64,000 nt of DNA from assembly GCA_034440615.1 (NCBI GenBank), contig JAOTOM010003964.1:1-64000 (forward strand), in the 5' to 3' direction. The notes beneath the pieces were generated by a model that worked only from the letters and a program-made list of their open reading frames with translations, was not told where the DNA came from and did no database searches. Position 1 is the first letter of the stretch; the number at the start of each line of letters is the position of its first letter. Position numbers and translations under genes: made by a program. Shown one piece after another: positions 12,370 through 24,360 of this stretch. The stretch is from Ashinkailepas kermadecensis. Taxonomy: Eukaryota; Arthropoda; Thecostraca; Neolepadidae.

Positions 12370-13100
12370 CGACGGAGGATGAAGAAAAATTGGCACATGA
12401 CACCAAAGGATACAAATTGTATTATGGGTACGTTCGTTCTCATATTCCATCCTCGGATTCCGCGGACTGCTACGGTATATGCTGTTCTTCGTTGATTCCT
12501 CACGAAATCCGCGCCTAGATTTCGCGAATTCTGCGGGGAACGCTCGCTTGGCAAAACGCTGTCCTTGTTCTGTCATGTATGGCCTCGTGCAAATAGCGAC
12601 GCTCATGGAATATAGTGATCAGACCATGATAAATATCGGAAGTTCGTAGGTAATTTTCCAAGGGCAATGTGATTGGATGCAATTGACAAACAGGCTGGCT
12701 GGGTGTGTATGTCACCAAACCGTAAGGTTCTTCCAAGCTAAGTTTGGCAGTTTGCAAATAGCGACACAAATGGCTCACATGAACAATCAGCGGAATTTGT
12801 CGGAACGCTCGGCTGTTGGCGCCTACAGAATATGCAACGTCACATACACACAGCAGAATCGGCGGAATGCAGCCGAAGCAGATATCGCACACCGCATATT
12901 TTTCAGCCTTCATCAAGTTTCGGTATCAGGAAGGCAGTAGCGATCCCGCCAGAATAAGCATATCACGGTGGTGAAGTGGGTGGTGGGCGTGAGTATGGAT
13001 TCCAGTGTTATTTATCTGATATATAATATTATGCTTGTTGACGCTTAAAAAAGAATAAACACGATCAAAATATGATATCCTCCGGGCTGTTTTCAGGTTG
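12370..13100. other. Unassigned stretch
   Basis: A minus-strand open frame of 133 codons (12916-12515) and shorter ones occur, but they resemble no family I know and show a loose internal repetition (SHLCRYLQ and HERRYLHE), which suggests repeated non-coding DNA. No other feature seen. Confidence 0.35.
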
Positions 13101-13107
13101 CGGAGCC

Positions 13108-13303
13108 AGAGGCGCAACAAAGGGAGGGCCGGGGTGCAGCCCCTCCACTTGCACCTAAAAGCATACTAGCTCAAACTAGAAATTATAGGATTGTCACCAC
13201 GCAAACCCTAAATTTTTGGCTCGTTTCGCGCAACGGAAACTTTTTCTTTTTCATCACGTATTTTTCTTGGTCGGACCCCCTTAGGAAAATCCTGGCTGAG
13301 CCA
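13108..13303. repeat. Diverged copy of the MITE at 14402
   Basis: Starts AGGCGCAACAAAG and ends GGAAAATCCTGGCTGAGCC. The inside contains ACGCAAACCCTAAAT, matching TCGCAAAACCCTAAAT in the 14402 copy. Terminal inverted repeats are degraded here. Confidence 0.6.
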
Positions 13304-13656
13304 CTGTGCGAAGCCCATGCCTCCAACACCCCTCCCTGGGTGCACCATTGTTCGGAGCTCATGTCCTCTACCCTGGGTGCGCAACTCTGCGGAGTCCATG
13401 CATCCCCTGGGTGGGCCACGGTACGAAGCCCATGTATCCCTCTGGGTGTGCCATTGTGCGGAGCCCATTCCTCAAACACCCCTGGTTGCGCTACTGTGCG
13501 TTGCACATGCTTCCAACACCCCTGGGAATGGGCGCAAAATGACCAAGGCAGTCGACGCGCCCTAAAGCACAAATCCACCACCACCACTAACACCCCTGGG
13601 TGCGCCACTGTGCGGAGGCCATGTCCCCAACACCCCTGGGTGCGCCACTGTGGCAT
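13304..13656. repeat. Minisatellite of ~35-45 bp units
   Basis: Imperfect tandem units of the type CACCCCTGGGTGCGCCACTG, GTGCGGAGCCCATG. The repeated minus-strand text (LRTVAHPG, WASHSG) is a repeat effect. It is interrupted by a 62 bp LINE-A tail insertion. Confidence 0.88.
13527..13588 (+). mobile_element. LINE-A tail-only insertion (62 bp) with 12 bp target-site duplication
   Basis: AACACCCCTGGG at 13515-13526 and 13589-13600 flanks the insert. It holds the conserved stem GGGCGC (13530-13535) and GCGCCC (13557-13562), then CTAAAGCACAAATCC. Because the target is itself a repeat, the duplication is slightly less conclusive than for the other tail-only copies. Confidence 0.85.
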
Positions 13657-13659
13657 GTT

Positions 13660-14100
13660 TACAGCACAATCCCCGGCCTGCTACTTCCGGGCGCTGTGGA
13701 CGATACGCTTCTGAGTGTGCGTGTGCTCACCAGTGTATGAGCGTCACTGGCTGGTGCTTCAGAGGGTGTATGGGGGAGGGGTGCCAGGGACCTTGGGAGA
13801 GGCCCGGCGGGTAAGGCCGGACGCACAGCTACAGCGTGCCACCGCACTGAGACAAGGTCACGGAGCCAGTCCACCGATTGTTGCTGAACTGATTCAAAGC
13901 GCCGTAGAGCAACCAACACGGCGCACCACACACCAGCTGAGGCGGTCAGTAAAGAGTTGGCCAGTTTGAGCCGTGGACCATGGGCTGCCAGTTGGAGATT
14001 CGCTAGTACTGCATGAACTTCTGGCTCCCTGCGATCTTCCGGCGAGAGAGAATGGCGAGCGCATGTAGGCAACAGATTGAATATTTCGTAACCGAGGTTT
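13660..14100. other. GC-rich stretch, unassigned
   Basis: A minus-strand open frame of 137 codons (14072-13659) covers most of it. It has no recognised motif and an Ala/Leu/Arg/Pro-rich composition expected of any GC-rich frame. A host exon cannot be excluded. Confidence 0.3.
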
Positions 14101-14401
14101 TACGTTTGGAGCGTAATTCAGAAAGTCAAATATCTCTACATGTCTATTCGCAATACTTTAAGGGGAGAGTTTCGTCTAATGGCTATTCACACTTTTAAAA
14201 ATCAAAATTCATGGTGCATTCCGCAACGTACCTTATCGCTAACAGCTCTTTTCACTTCTCTTTATGACCAAATATAAAATATACATATGATTTTCGTAAT
14301 GTTCAGCTTTTGCAACGAAATTATGCATTAAGAACATTTTGGTTCCTTACCTGTGGAATTTTGTCGGTGTACGCAAAGGAACATATGTATACATCATCAG
14401 A

Positions 14402-14575
14402 GGCGCAGCCAAGTGGGTGTGCCCCTTAGCAACCGAAAATACACTAGATCAAACAAGAAATATTGAAATTTCCACCTCGCAAAACCCTAAATTGTCAGCG
14501 CTCGCCGAAAACTCCCCCTGTTCCATTAAACTTGAAGAGCCCCTCCCCCTCCCCCAGGAAAATCCTGGCTGCGCC
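14402..14575. mobile_element. MITE-like element with perfect 10 bp terminal inverted repeats
   Basis: GGCGCAGCCA at 14402-14411 is the exact reverse complement of TGGCTGCGCC at 14566-14575. It is 174 bp long and has no coding capacity. A diverged relative lies at 13108-13303. A target-site duplication is not clear, so the superfamily is not assigned. Confidence 0.75.
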
Positions 14576-14579
14576 AATA

Positions 14580-15720
14580 TACACTGCAAGAAAACAGAGA
14601 CTATGTACACCATATGTATAGTAGATGTTCAATTTTTGCGATGCACGCACACAGGAACATGCATACACTATATATACGGCAGATATTCCATCTTTTGGCA
14701 CTGTTATCGACAGTCTTATATATACCTACACGCGCTTCCTTTCAGAAAGGCTCCCGTCCTCTTACACTGTGTTTACGGCGGAGCTATCCACGACTCCAAA
14801 AGGGTGTCATGGAGACCAGTAGAACGACTAGAGGTTATTCAAGGTAAATGACCTAAGTTGACCTCAGATGATCTTCCATAGCTTGACAGAACATCTAGCG
14901 TTGCTTCATGTCCTGAATCTGATTTCGTCGTCCATTTGCACCCTGGGGTGGTTTGAAGCAGTGGCATTAACCAACATTCTATTAAGATTTAAAATACGGT
15001 GTCGGCTCTTGGCCGGACCTGATCCGTGATTCACGCTTTAAATTGAGCTCCAGATGTCAATTCACATCTGTAAGCACCGACGAACACCCTGACGATGACT
15101 AAAAGTGTATATGTGTTGCAATTTAGGAAGCGTATGTGATCCAAGTGTACAAAGTCTCCATTTCCCGAATATTTTGCATGACCTGAGGGGTCACCTATCA
15201 CCTCCCAGGTAGTCGCTTGTTATAGATACTGAAATCGGCGAGCTGGATAACTTATTGATCCAGGGAGGGGGAACGTGCTGTTATGTTCTGTTTCGATTGT
15301 GAACTTTATGGCTTCATTCCTAGAGTTCAAATGAGGTGGGAGATGATGACATTATTTTTGTAATGATGATATGAATGCTTCTTTTCCGCCAAATAGAGGG
15401 AGAGAGTATGGACAGCGCCGTCACCGATCAGGGCAACTAGCACACGAAGATTTTCGAACGCGACGTTACTGAATCAGCATGGTTAAAACCCAAAATCCAC
15501 CTGCGCTACGTAAATGACATTCTACTAATTTGACCGCACAGGAAGATACAACTGAGTTTTCGCGGTACTGAAATGTATGAATAAATCGAGTTCACGGTCT
15601 AAATCTAAAATTACGGTGCATGTTTTTTTATTGATACACGTATTGATTCATAGGTTGTCCAGCTGGCTAAATATTAGTGTTGACAGAGAAGCGAACACCC
15701 ATATCTGTATTAGACCAAAC
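14580..15720. other. Non-coding stretch with TGACCT motifs
   Basis: No gene seen. TGACCT/AGGTCA hexamers cluster at 14850-14870 and 15179-15210, as in several other intervals of this window. Confidence 0.4.
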
Positions 15721-15985
15721 AGGGGGAAAAAAAAAAAAAAAAAAAAAGGTCTATTTTTTATGGGAAAAGGGAAAAAGGAAATAATTGGAAAATAAAGCAA
15801 ACAAAACTCGTGTAAACAAAAAATAAAAAAAATTTTTTTTTAAAAATTAAAATTTAATTTAATTTTATTTTATATTTACATTTTAAGGGGGTTGGATTTA
15901 AATTAACCCCCCCCAATATTTTTTTTTTTTTATTTAAAAAAACTCCCCCCCCAACAACACCCCCCCTCGTGGTGGGGGGGGGGAT
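15721..15985. repeat. Homopolymer-rich low-complexity block
   Basis: Runs of A, T, C and G (for example about 20 A near 15727-15747, C runs near 15905 and 15945, a G run near 15973) give sequence unlike any neighbour. It adjoins the 5' end of LINE-A copy 2. It may be a real simple repeat or an assembly or consensus artefact. Confidence 0.8.
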
Positions 15986-16589
15986 TGAGTGCCTCAAGGA
16001 ACCGGCGGAATCCCAGTCCATCGGTGAGCCGGCGAGGGGCCAGACTAGGAGTGCCTCACTCGTCCTTCCATCCATACGCTCCCATTCCAATGCCCATCTC
16101 ATCTCAACATCCATGTCCTTCACCTGGCCCTGCAACACCAACTCTCCCTATCATGAGCAGGTGGGACAACTTCCCCGGTCGTGCCCACCAGCTCAGTTGT
16201 ATCGGGGTAGCCGCGCCCCCTCGGCCCGCCCCCCGGGGTTGACGGAGTCCTGGAGGTTGAGGTCCCCCGTCGCACGGTGCTAGTTGTGACGGGGGACCAA
16301 CACACCTCTTTGGTCCCGATATCCCGGAGGGGCGGGCGGGCCCCATATGGGCCAAGTGGCTGGTCGCCTCGGGCCGGGGGCCTGGGATTTATCCCAGTGT
16401 CTGCCGGCCCGGCCGGCTGGGGTCAAGGGTGGGCGGTGCTGGATCCCGGTCGGGGTGGTGAGACTCTCTCTCCCGGCCGGGCCAAGGCGCCGCCTGCCCC
16501 GTATAGCTCCTCGGGCGCCTGGCGTCCTCCCGTCCGCGGGTACCCAGGCGTGGTGGGGCGCCCGAAGAGCCGAAACAACAACACATTGC
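15968..16589 (+). promoter_or_regulatory. LINE-A 5'UTR, GC-rich, probable internal promoter region
   Basis: About 620 bp, very GC-rich, closely matched by 32705-33362 in front of copy 5 (shared blocks GGAGTCCTGGAGG, GCACGGTGCTAGTTGTGA, GGACCAACAC). Its first ~170 bp are coding-like: the pattern GGGI.C, ESQS, LVLPSIRS recurs in both copies and resembles an ORF1 3' end. LINE 5'UTRs usually carry an internal promoter; no specific element is identified here. Confidence 0.75.
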
Positions 16590-18236
16590 ATGGCATCCAC
16601 TAACAAAAAAAAACCTCCTGGTCCCTCCCGTAGGGGCCAGACCAATGGTTCTTCTGTCCCCCGTATTCTTATTTTTAGAGGGCAAACGAAGTTCCTCGCC
16701 TCGTTGTCGCCCTTTCAGCGACGCGACAGGTGTGACCGATTGGGTAAGATTTTGCGCTGTGAAAAGTTGAGGGACGGTTCCTTGGAGGTGGAATTCGCAT
16801 TGGCAGGAGAGGCGGAAAGTGCATTGCTGGTATCCAAGTTTACAAACAGTGTTCGGAAAGATGGCGGGAAAGTCGACGAGACCATGTCAATTAGCATAGA
16901 GCCACATAAAACAAAGAATACCTCACGGGGTGTGATCAACTGCTTCGACTTGAGAGATGTGCCGGAGGAAGAAATCGTAGATGGACTGTCCGAATTTGGT
17001 GTGACCGGGGCAAGGAAGATGAAGGTGAGGAGAGGTGCAGACATGATCCCAACCAACAATGTCATCTTAACATTCAACACTACAGATCATCCCACCGAAA
17101 TTCACGTAGGCTACATTCGTGTTAAGGTACGTACTTTTCTCCCAAACCCAATGACATTTGATGTTTCAAATGTCAGAGGTTCGGACATACCAACCGGTAT
17201 TGCCGAAATCGCTCTGTGTGTGGCATGTGTGCTTCCTACGACCACACCAGTGAATCTTGCAACTCCGAGATGACATTCTGCAGAACTGCGGCAAGGGACA
17301 AAATCCCCATGCTTCATTTGATCGAACCTGTCCAAGCTACATGAAGGAAGAAGAGATAATATCCATAAAGCACACCCAGAAAATCACGTTTCGAGAGGCT
17401 AGGGAAGTCAATGAAATGTCTCACCCCATAATTTCGTATGCAGCGAAAGAAAAAAAACTCCACACTGGCTCCACAGAACGCTGAAATAAAAAACGCAAGT
17501 GATCTCGTAGAGCAACTAAGCATTCTTCTTCGAAAAATCGGTGTACCTGTCCCTTCGCCGACAAAACGGACGCCCACATGCCACCCTCTGGATGACATCT
17601 CATCACCGACGTCCGAAGTATTCGGAACCACAGAAAGAGGACGTTTCCACCACCCCAGCGGAGACGTCGGCGCCGCTCAATGTTCCCTCGCACACCACCT
17701 TGCCCATCGAACGGGAGGGTGAAAAGTGGCAAGAGGCACAGCGAAAGAAACGCCCCAGCAAGTCCTCGGCTTCGGCATCTTCATTCCTTCCTCCCACCAA
17801 TGCCCAACCTATCTCCAACCGTCCCATTCTCACGTCCGCCTCAGATTCCACATCCATGCCATCCACAGCACCATCCAGTGTACCCAAGTCCTTACCACCT
17901 ACCTACACACACCCCATCTTAAATCGTCTGCACGTCCCCTCGGGCCCGGAGTCCGTAGGCCGGCACCCAGCGGCGACACCTCCGCCGTCGCCGTGTGATA
18001 CACCCTCGCCACGAAGGCGAGTCGAGGGCCCGTCTGGCCCTGCACCACAGACCAACCGGTCTGAGATGGGTCCGCCGCCACCACCGCCGCCTCGGTTAAA
18101 CACTCCACCGGTGGTGGAGTCTGGCGGACTATCGCGCGCTGAGAAGCGCGTGATGCCCTGGACGGCGTCACCCCCTGAGGGGAGTACACCGCGTTCACGG
18201 CCGAGGACATCGTCGCTCGGTGCGTATCCGAGCTGA
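16590..18236 (+). pseudogene. LINE-A copy 2, ORF1
   Basis: The start is the ATG at 16590 (MASTNKKKPPGPSRRGQ), supported by the matching MAHTSNKNTPGPSRRGQ of copy 5 at 33363, although the upstream frame is also open. Residues about 20-190 form an RRM-like region (ISIEPHKTKNTSRGVINCF, then VGYIRVKVR). Three knuckles follow: CFKCQRFGHTNRYC, CGMCASYDHTSESC and the longer-spaced CRNCGKGQNPHASFDRTC. They lie in three frames because of frameshifts near 17160 and 17280. A Pro-rich C-terminus (17541-18236) ends SRPRTSSLGAYPS. It would bind element RNA and form the retrotransposition particle. Confidence 0.9.
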
Positions 18237-18286
18237 TTTTAGACACAGACACACACTAATTTAGTCAACCCTAGTCAACCACCGAA

Positions 18287-21200
18287 ATGCCCTCTTTAGT
18301 TTTACAGTGGAACATACGTGGTTTTAGAGCCAATTTTACCGATCTTCAGACCGTTTTATCTCAGCGAAATCCCGCCGTTGTCTGTCTCCAAGAAGCCAAG
18401 CTGTCACCCGGGGCCTATTGTTCGCTAAATGGCTACTCAGTATTTCGCAAAGACATTCCGACTGTTACAGTGGCACATGGTGCAACCATGCTGGCGGTGC
18501 ACCATAGCGTACCTGCGCATCAGGTTACTCTGTGCACATCGCTGCAGGCAGTTGCTGCCCGTGTGACATTCGGTTATCGCCTAGTAACACTCTGCTTATT
18601 GTACCTGCGACCTGGGCTTTCTCTCCCCTTTATAGAGCTTAGACTTTTAATGTTAGAGCTCTCTCCGCCTGTCTTACTTCTGGGGGATTTAAACTGTCAT
18701 CACACAGTATGGGGCTGTAACACGACTAATCTCCGGGGAAGACGCTTGGAACGTTTTATCGATGCCGAGTCATTATTTCTTTTAAATACAGGCTCGCCCT
18801 GTATTTTACTTCACCGTCCGGAAGCACATCTGTTTTCGATCTGAGCCTCTGCTCCCCACAACTAGCCGAACATTTTACCTGGTCTGTCGACAACGATCCG
18901 CTGGGAAGCGATCACTTCCCTGTGTGGTTGGAGTACCAAACTGGGGCTGTCCTTGGCATGAGGCCTCGGAGGTGGAACCTCCGAAAAGCCGACTGGGATG
19001 AATTTGAGGCGCAATTGGAGGAGAAGTTCACTCCCATCCACGACCCTCCACCCACGGTGGCTACTTTTACAGCTACAGCAACCGAGGCAGCCACAACGTG
19101 TATCCCGATGACCTCTAGGTCGCCCCGTCGTACTCTTAGTCCCGTGGTGGACTCCGGAGTGCCGGGATGCCATCCGCGCCCGAAAACAAGCTTTTCGAGC
19201 CTTTGACCGCCGAAGCTCAACGGCCAACATGATCACCTTTATGAAAGCCAGAGCGTATGCTCGTAGGACCGTGAGGGAGGCCAAACGGAATTCCTGGCAA
19301 AAATACGTCGGCGGCCTCAGCTCATCCACGTCCGCAACGGAGGTGTGGTCACGTATAAAGCCTATCTCCGGCAAATTCTGTTCCGCTCCGTTGCCTGTCC
19401 TACAAGTTGCAGGTCGTAGCATTATACACCCATCTGATGTCGCAAGTGAACTTGGCCGCACGCTACACCAACGAAGCAGGTCCGGAAATGACCACCCCGA
19501 TTTCCAGCGTCATCGCTCCCAGTGCGAGAAAGTAAGACTTGACTTCTCCACACCAAAACGGCTGGTCTGTAACGACCCATTCACGAAGGCAGAGCTAGCC
19601 TCAGCAGTACTTTCGTTACGGGATGTGTCGGAGGGACCTGACAGAATGCATAATGAAATGATGCGTCATTTACCACCATGTGCCCAAGTCGCCTTATTGT
19701 CGGCGTTCAATTTACTGTGGAAAAGAGGTAATTTTCCGGAAGCTTGGAGAGAGGGAACTGTAATTCCTCTTCTGAAGCCAGGGAAGGATGGGCATGATCC
19801 ACTCCACTATCGCCCGATTTCGTTGACGTCTTCACTATGTAAACTAATGGAGAAAATGGTGAATGCTCGCTTGTCATGGTACCTGGAAGACAGGAAGATT
19901 TTAGCAAATTCTCAGTGTGCTTTTAGGAAACATCGCGGTACGATAGACCATCTTATCACCCTTGATACCGACATTCGTGCTGCTTTTATAAGGAAGCGAC
20001 ATGTTGAAGTCGTGTTTTTTTTACATTGAGGGTGCATTCGATACGGCATGGCACCATGGCATATTTGTAAAAATCCACGAATGCGGCCTTCGTGGCCCGC
20101 TAGCTCTTTTCCTTCAAAACTACTTAAAAGATGGTCGGTTCCAAGTCCGCATTGGCAACCATTTTTCCGAATGGTTCCGGCAGGTGAATGGGGTGCCGCA
20201 GGGCGGCTTACTTAGCGTGCCTCTGTTTGCCCTCCTCATTAACGACATCGGCAGTACCTTGCCACCATCTATCTGTAGCTCGCTTTTTGCTGACGATTTC
20301 GCTATTTGGACGTCGAGCACCTCAGCACCGGCACTACAAAGGCAGCTACAGCTTGCTGTCTCCCGCTTGGAGCGATGGGCAAACGTAAGTGGCTTCCGTT
20401 TTTCAACAGGAAAAACGGTAGCTAAGCATTTCTGTCGTCGTCAAGGCTGTCGAAACATGGAAATCATGTATGAGTCGCAAGTTCCTACGAGACCGGTGGT
20501 TAGGTTTCTTGGTGTTTTGCTTGACTCTCGCCTAACATATCGGGAACATTTTAAAATGCTCCGTGAGAAGTGTTTTAAAACTCTGAACATTCTTAAGGTG
20601 GTTTCACGTACATCATATGGTGCCGACAGACGCACATTGTTGCTCTTATATCGATCTTTAATCCGTGCTAAGCTTGACTATGCGTGCTTTGTGTGTGACG
20701 GTGCATGTACAACAGCCAAGCGAACGCTGGGCACCATTCACCACACTTCGCTACGTATTGTTACCGGTGCATTTCGTACGTCACTGGCAGTAAGTCTTTT
20801 AGTAGAAGCCAATGAGCCAAGCCTTGCTATGCGTCGCGAATTACTTGTGAAGCGCTATGCATGCAAAACTGCGCCAGTTTCCCGAATACCTCCACATATC
20901 GGTCAGTGTTTTCCCGACGTATCCTTGCTCTGTTCAGAGGGGGACGACGGGAGACATCTCTTCCTTTCTGTGTGAGGATCCGCACCCTCTTCGATAATAG
21001 TGGCATACGAATGAGTGGAGTGCTGCGTGTGGATTCTTTAAAAACTCCTCCCTGGAGGATGGTCTCTCCAGATATTGAGTTATCGCTGACATGCCTGAGA
21101 AAAGGTCATGTCGTTCCTGCAGAACTCAAGCTCAGAACACTGGAATTGATTTCGTCATACGGAGACTACACGTCGACCTATACGGATGGTTCAAAAACGG

Positions 21201-22020
21201 GCACCGGTGTTGGCAGTGCCTTTGTTTCAGACACTGCAACTCGAACGTTTTCGCTTCCGGCAAATGCATCGGTTTACACATCAGAGCTGGATGCAATCAA
21301 CAAAGCCCTGTGTTTTATTCAGGTTGGACATGATACACAGCATGTGATACACAGCGACTCGCTCAGCAGCTTATTGGCGCTAAGAGGTTTTTACCCACAA
21401 AACCAAGTAGTACAAGACGTTTTATCTAGACTTACCTTGCTCAACACGATAGGTAAAAAAGTAGTATTCTGTTGGCTCCCAAGCCACGTAGGAATCGGCG
21501 GAAATAAGGCTGCGGATGCTGCAGCGAAGCGCGCCGCTCAAGGTCCACGGACTCGACGTCTTCCTCTCCCTGCGAGGGACTTTTTCCCAGACATTAGGAG
21601 TTCCGTTATAAAGAAATGGGAAGTCAGCTGGGAGTGTATGACTGATAATAAGTTGAGGAGAGTTAAGCATCGTCTCGGTGAGTGGCCATCATCATCACAT
21701 AGCATTAGACGCAAGGAGGTGGCCTGCTATTATATTTTCCGCTTAGTACGTTAGAATTAGGCCACACATTCGGCACACCACCAGTTACCTTCTGAGCGGT
21801 GACCGGAAGCCATTGTGTCAAAGGTGCCATGCTCTCCTATCAGTACAATACATATTGGTTGCGTGCCCCCGACCTGTACATGCGCGAAGACGTCACTTCG
21901 GGCGCACTACAGTCTCGCTACGGGAACTATCAGGGTGACGAGTCACCCTTGGTTCAATCAGGACAGCTATTCTGCTTCCTTTCAGAAATCAAATTTTCTA
22001 TAATATATACGCCTGACTAA
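18287..22020 (+). pseudogene. LINE-A copy 2, ORF2: endonuclease, RT, RNase H
   Basis: Starts MPSLVLQWNIRGFR at 18287. EN motifs are LQEAKLS, GDLNCHHTVWG and GSDHFPVW (about 18903). RT motifs are LHYRPISLTS, the frameshifted FYIEGAFDTAW (an extra base at the T run near 20018), VNGVPQGG (about 20180) and FADDFAIW (about 20284). The RNase H domain has all four acidic positions: YTDGSKTG (21177), YTSELDAINKAL, IHSDSLSSLLAL and NKAADAAAKRAA. A Cys/His motif (PLCQRCHALLS) follows near 21810. Frameshifts lie near 18835, 19205, 20018, 20900-20975 and 21754. Confidence 0.92.
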
Positions 22021-22149
22021 TACGTTTGGTAGGTGGTGAAATCGTTATGGTTCTACCGTGCATCTTGATCGTAATGGGTTCGATGATGTATTGTACAATA
22101 GGACGTTTCGACTAGTTCTTACTTGAATACCTCTTTTTGACTAACTAAG

Positions 22150-22206
22150 TTATGGGCGCTGCATGACCACTGCAGTCGATGCGCCCCTAAACCCCAATAA
22201 ACAAAC
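22150..22206 (+). other. LINE-A 3' terminal stem-loop and tail (copy 2)
   Basis: GGGCGC (22154-22159), a 21-nt loop, GCGCCC (22181-22186), then CTAAACCCCAATAAACAAACC. The same arrangement ends five other insertions in the window. Confidence 0.88.
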
Positions 22207-22209
22207 CAT

Positions 22210-22885
22210 TTATAAACCATTGAGAGCAGGCTTTTGGGATTTTGGTGACTTCCGAACATTATTTTCCACGTGTTTTGTCGAAACGTCATATTTTTAGTTA
22301 CATCAGGGGTGGATCTTGGACAGGAGGCACCTCGAATCGATTTGAACTCACTTGAAGCACACTTGAAGCCCGTCTCGTGGCTGCACAACACTTGACGGCT
22401 ACTTATTGCTAAATGGCTACAGTTCTTCATACGTCGTACGTATGACGAACTAGCTGCTTATCGTACGACAAAGCCAAGCAGATCATGCCAAACAAGACTG
22501 CACCCGTGCGGTTCCGACCAGACCAACCCTAACGAGATCCCACCGAACGAACTCGGGTCCCACCTGTGTGGTCCCGTCCCGGATCGGACGAGACCGCACG
22601 ATACTGGACACTGGATATCGCTAGGTACGGCCAAGCCCAAGAAGACGGTGCCAAACTGCCTGCATGGCCGAGCCGTGCACCACTGTACCGCAACGTCAGT
22701 CACCACTGTACAGCACCGCAACGTCAGCAGGCCAACGCAGTGGCGTATGCAAATGGTTTAATCGACTGAATTGCCAGTGCTCGATTGGCGGATCTGCAAC
22801 ATTATGTGGGGATGACACGGTGGAGATTCGGCTCATCCGCTCCGCGATTGGCCACTTCCTGCTGCGTCATCGTCCCAATCCGGCC
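22210..22885. other. Unassigned stretch
   Basis: No gene recognised. The GC-rich part 22490-22600 has loosely repeated CGGTCCCGACCAGAC-like segments, probably an old minisatellite. The minus-strand frame there (RSGTGPHRWDPSSFG) reflects that repetition. Confidence 0.35.
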
Positions 22886-23055
22886 TTCATGCAGACCTCT
22901 GTCTCTGGCAGCCACGGGACCCGGCACTCTTAGCGGACTGCTCTGTCTCAAGCAGCTACCAGACTCACCTGCCTCTGGCAGGTTTACCTTAGTCTCAGGC
23001 AGCCGCCAGACTCACCTGTCTCTGGCAGCCAGATTTCTCTCTCTGGCAACCACAT
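22886..23055. repeat. Short minisatellite, CTCTGGCAG units
   Basis: Imperfect repeats of CAGACTCACCTGCCTCTGGCAG directly upstream of a large TGTCTGTA microsatellite. Confidence 0.7.
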
Positions 23056-23640
23056 ATTCCTTCGTCTATCTGTCTATCTCTATGTTTGTATGGTCAATGT
23101 CTGTATATATCTCTGTTGTATGTCTGTCTGTGTCTGTATGTCTGTGTCTGTATGTCTGTCTGTATGTCTGTGTCTATATGTCTGTGTCTATATGTCTGTG
23201 TCTGTATGTCTGTGTCTGTATGTCTGTGTCTGTATGTCTGTGTATGTATGTCTGTGTCTGTATGTCTGTGTCTGTATGTCTGTGTCTGTATGTCTGTGTC
23301 TGTATGTCTGTGTCTGTATGTCTGTGTCTGTATGTCTGTGTCTGTATGTCTGTGTCTGTATGTCTGTGTCTGTATGTCTGTGTCTGTATGTATGTGTCTG
23401 TATGTATGTGTCTGTATGTCTGTGTCTGTATGTCTGTGTCTGTATGTCTATGTATGTCTGTGTCTGTATGTCTGTGTCTGTATGTCTGTGTCTGTGTCTG
23501 TATGTCTGTGTCTGTATGTCTGTGTCTGTATGTCTGTGTCTGTATGTCTGTGTCTGTATGTCTGTGTCTGTATGTCTGTCTGTGTGTCTGTTTGCATCTC
23601 TGTATGTCTGTATGTCTCCCGTCCTCCCTCTCCCCACCTC
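23056..23640. repeat. TGTCTGTA/TGTCTG microsatellite
   Basis: About 580 bp of TGTCTGTATGTCTG units. Long open frames on both strands ([20 protein letters not shown]) are repeat shadows. Confidence 0.97.
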
Positions 23641-24060
23641 CCTCTGACCAAGACATAACCTGGTCTGCGTTTACTTATCCATGAACTGCGACCAAGTGCC
23701 ATTCTAGTTAATATGAACTGTGTGGTCCGAACTTAATATAATATACCTTGTGTGAACGGGCGGCGGGAGCGGCGCCCCTGATCTTCCCCGGCTCTCTGGA
23801 GTGGCCCGAAAGGCCTCGTCAGAGGTCCGTACGTAATCGCCTACGAGGTGGCCACAGCGGAGGTAGAAAGGCCAAGAGCACGTTTTATGGCCACCGAGGC
23901 TGTTGTCGGATAGCCTCGGTGCCCGTATGCAATCGACTACCAGGGGTCACCATTGTGGAGGTAGAAGGACCAGCAGCACTTTGCATGGCCACCAAAACTG
24001 TTGTCGGTCCCTTAAGGACGACTACCAGCCCTTACGAACGGTTGCTAAGCAGATTAACGT
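23641..24060. other. Spacer with a pair of related segments
   Basis: Two diverged ~110 bp segments (about 23830-23915 and 23925-24000) share ATGGCCACC and TGTTGTCGG, so this is an old duplication. No gene recognised. Confidence 0.4.
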
Positions 24061-24345
24061 TTTAGGGCACTTGCGAACGTCCATGGGTCCTTGCGAACGT
24101 CCACAGGCCCTTCGAACGTCCACGAGTTCCTATGCACGTCCATGGACGCGTACATACACCTATGGGCCCATACAAACGTCTGCAGGCCCTTATGAACGTC
24201 CACTAGCCTTTACGAAATTCTATCGGATCTTACGAACAGCTACAGGCGCATATGGACGTCTATGGGCCCTTACAAATGTATGCAGCCTCTTACAATCGCA
24301 CAGGGGTCCTTACAGATGTATGCGAGTTCTTACGAACGTCTACTC
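24061..24345. repeat. Minisatellite of ~24 bp units
   Basis: About 11-12 imperfect units of the type GGGCCCTTACGAACGTCTACAG. Confidence 0.88.
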
Positions 24346-24360
24346 TCTGCAGTGGGGTCA

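Larger units (their letters stand above)
15968..22206 (+). mobile_element. LINE-A copy 2, near full-length RNase H-bearing LINE (I-like group)
   Basis: The most complete copy of the dominant family: GC-rich 5'UTR (to 16589), ORF1 with RRM-like region and zinc knuckles (16590-18236), ORF2 with APE endonuclease, RT and RNase H (18287 to about 22020), then a 3' stem-loop and a CAATAAACAAACC end. ORF1 knuckles plus EN-RT-RNase H place it with the I-like superfamily of LINEs; the clade is not resolved. At least two frameshifts in ORF1 and about five in ORF2 make it inactive. Confidence 0.93.

Noticed and set aside
13183..13656. Minus-strand ORF of 157 codons with LRTVAHPG repeats
   Set aside because: Reading of a minisatellite and of a MITE relative.
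22785..23702. ORFs of 150-300 codons on both strands ([19 protein letters not shown])
   Set aside because: Shadows of the TGTCTGTA microsatellite.
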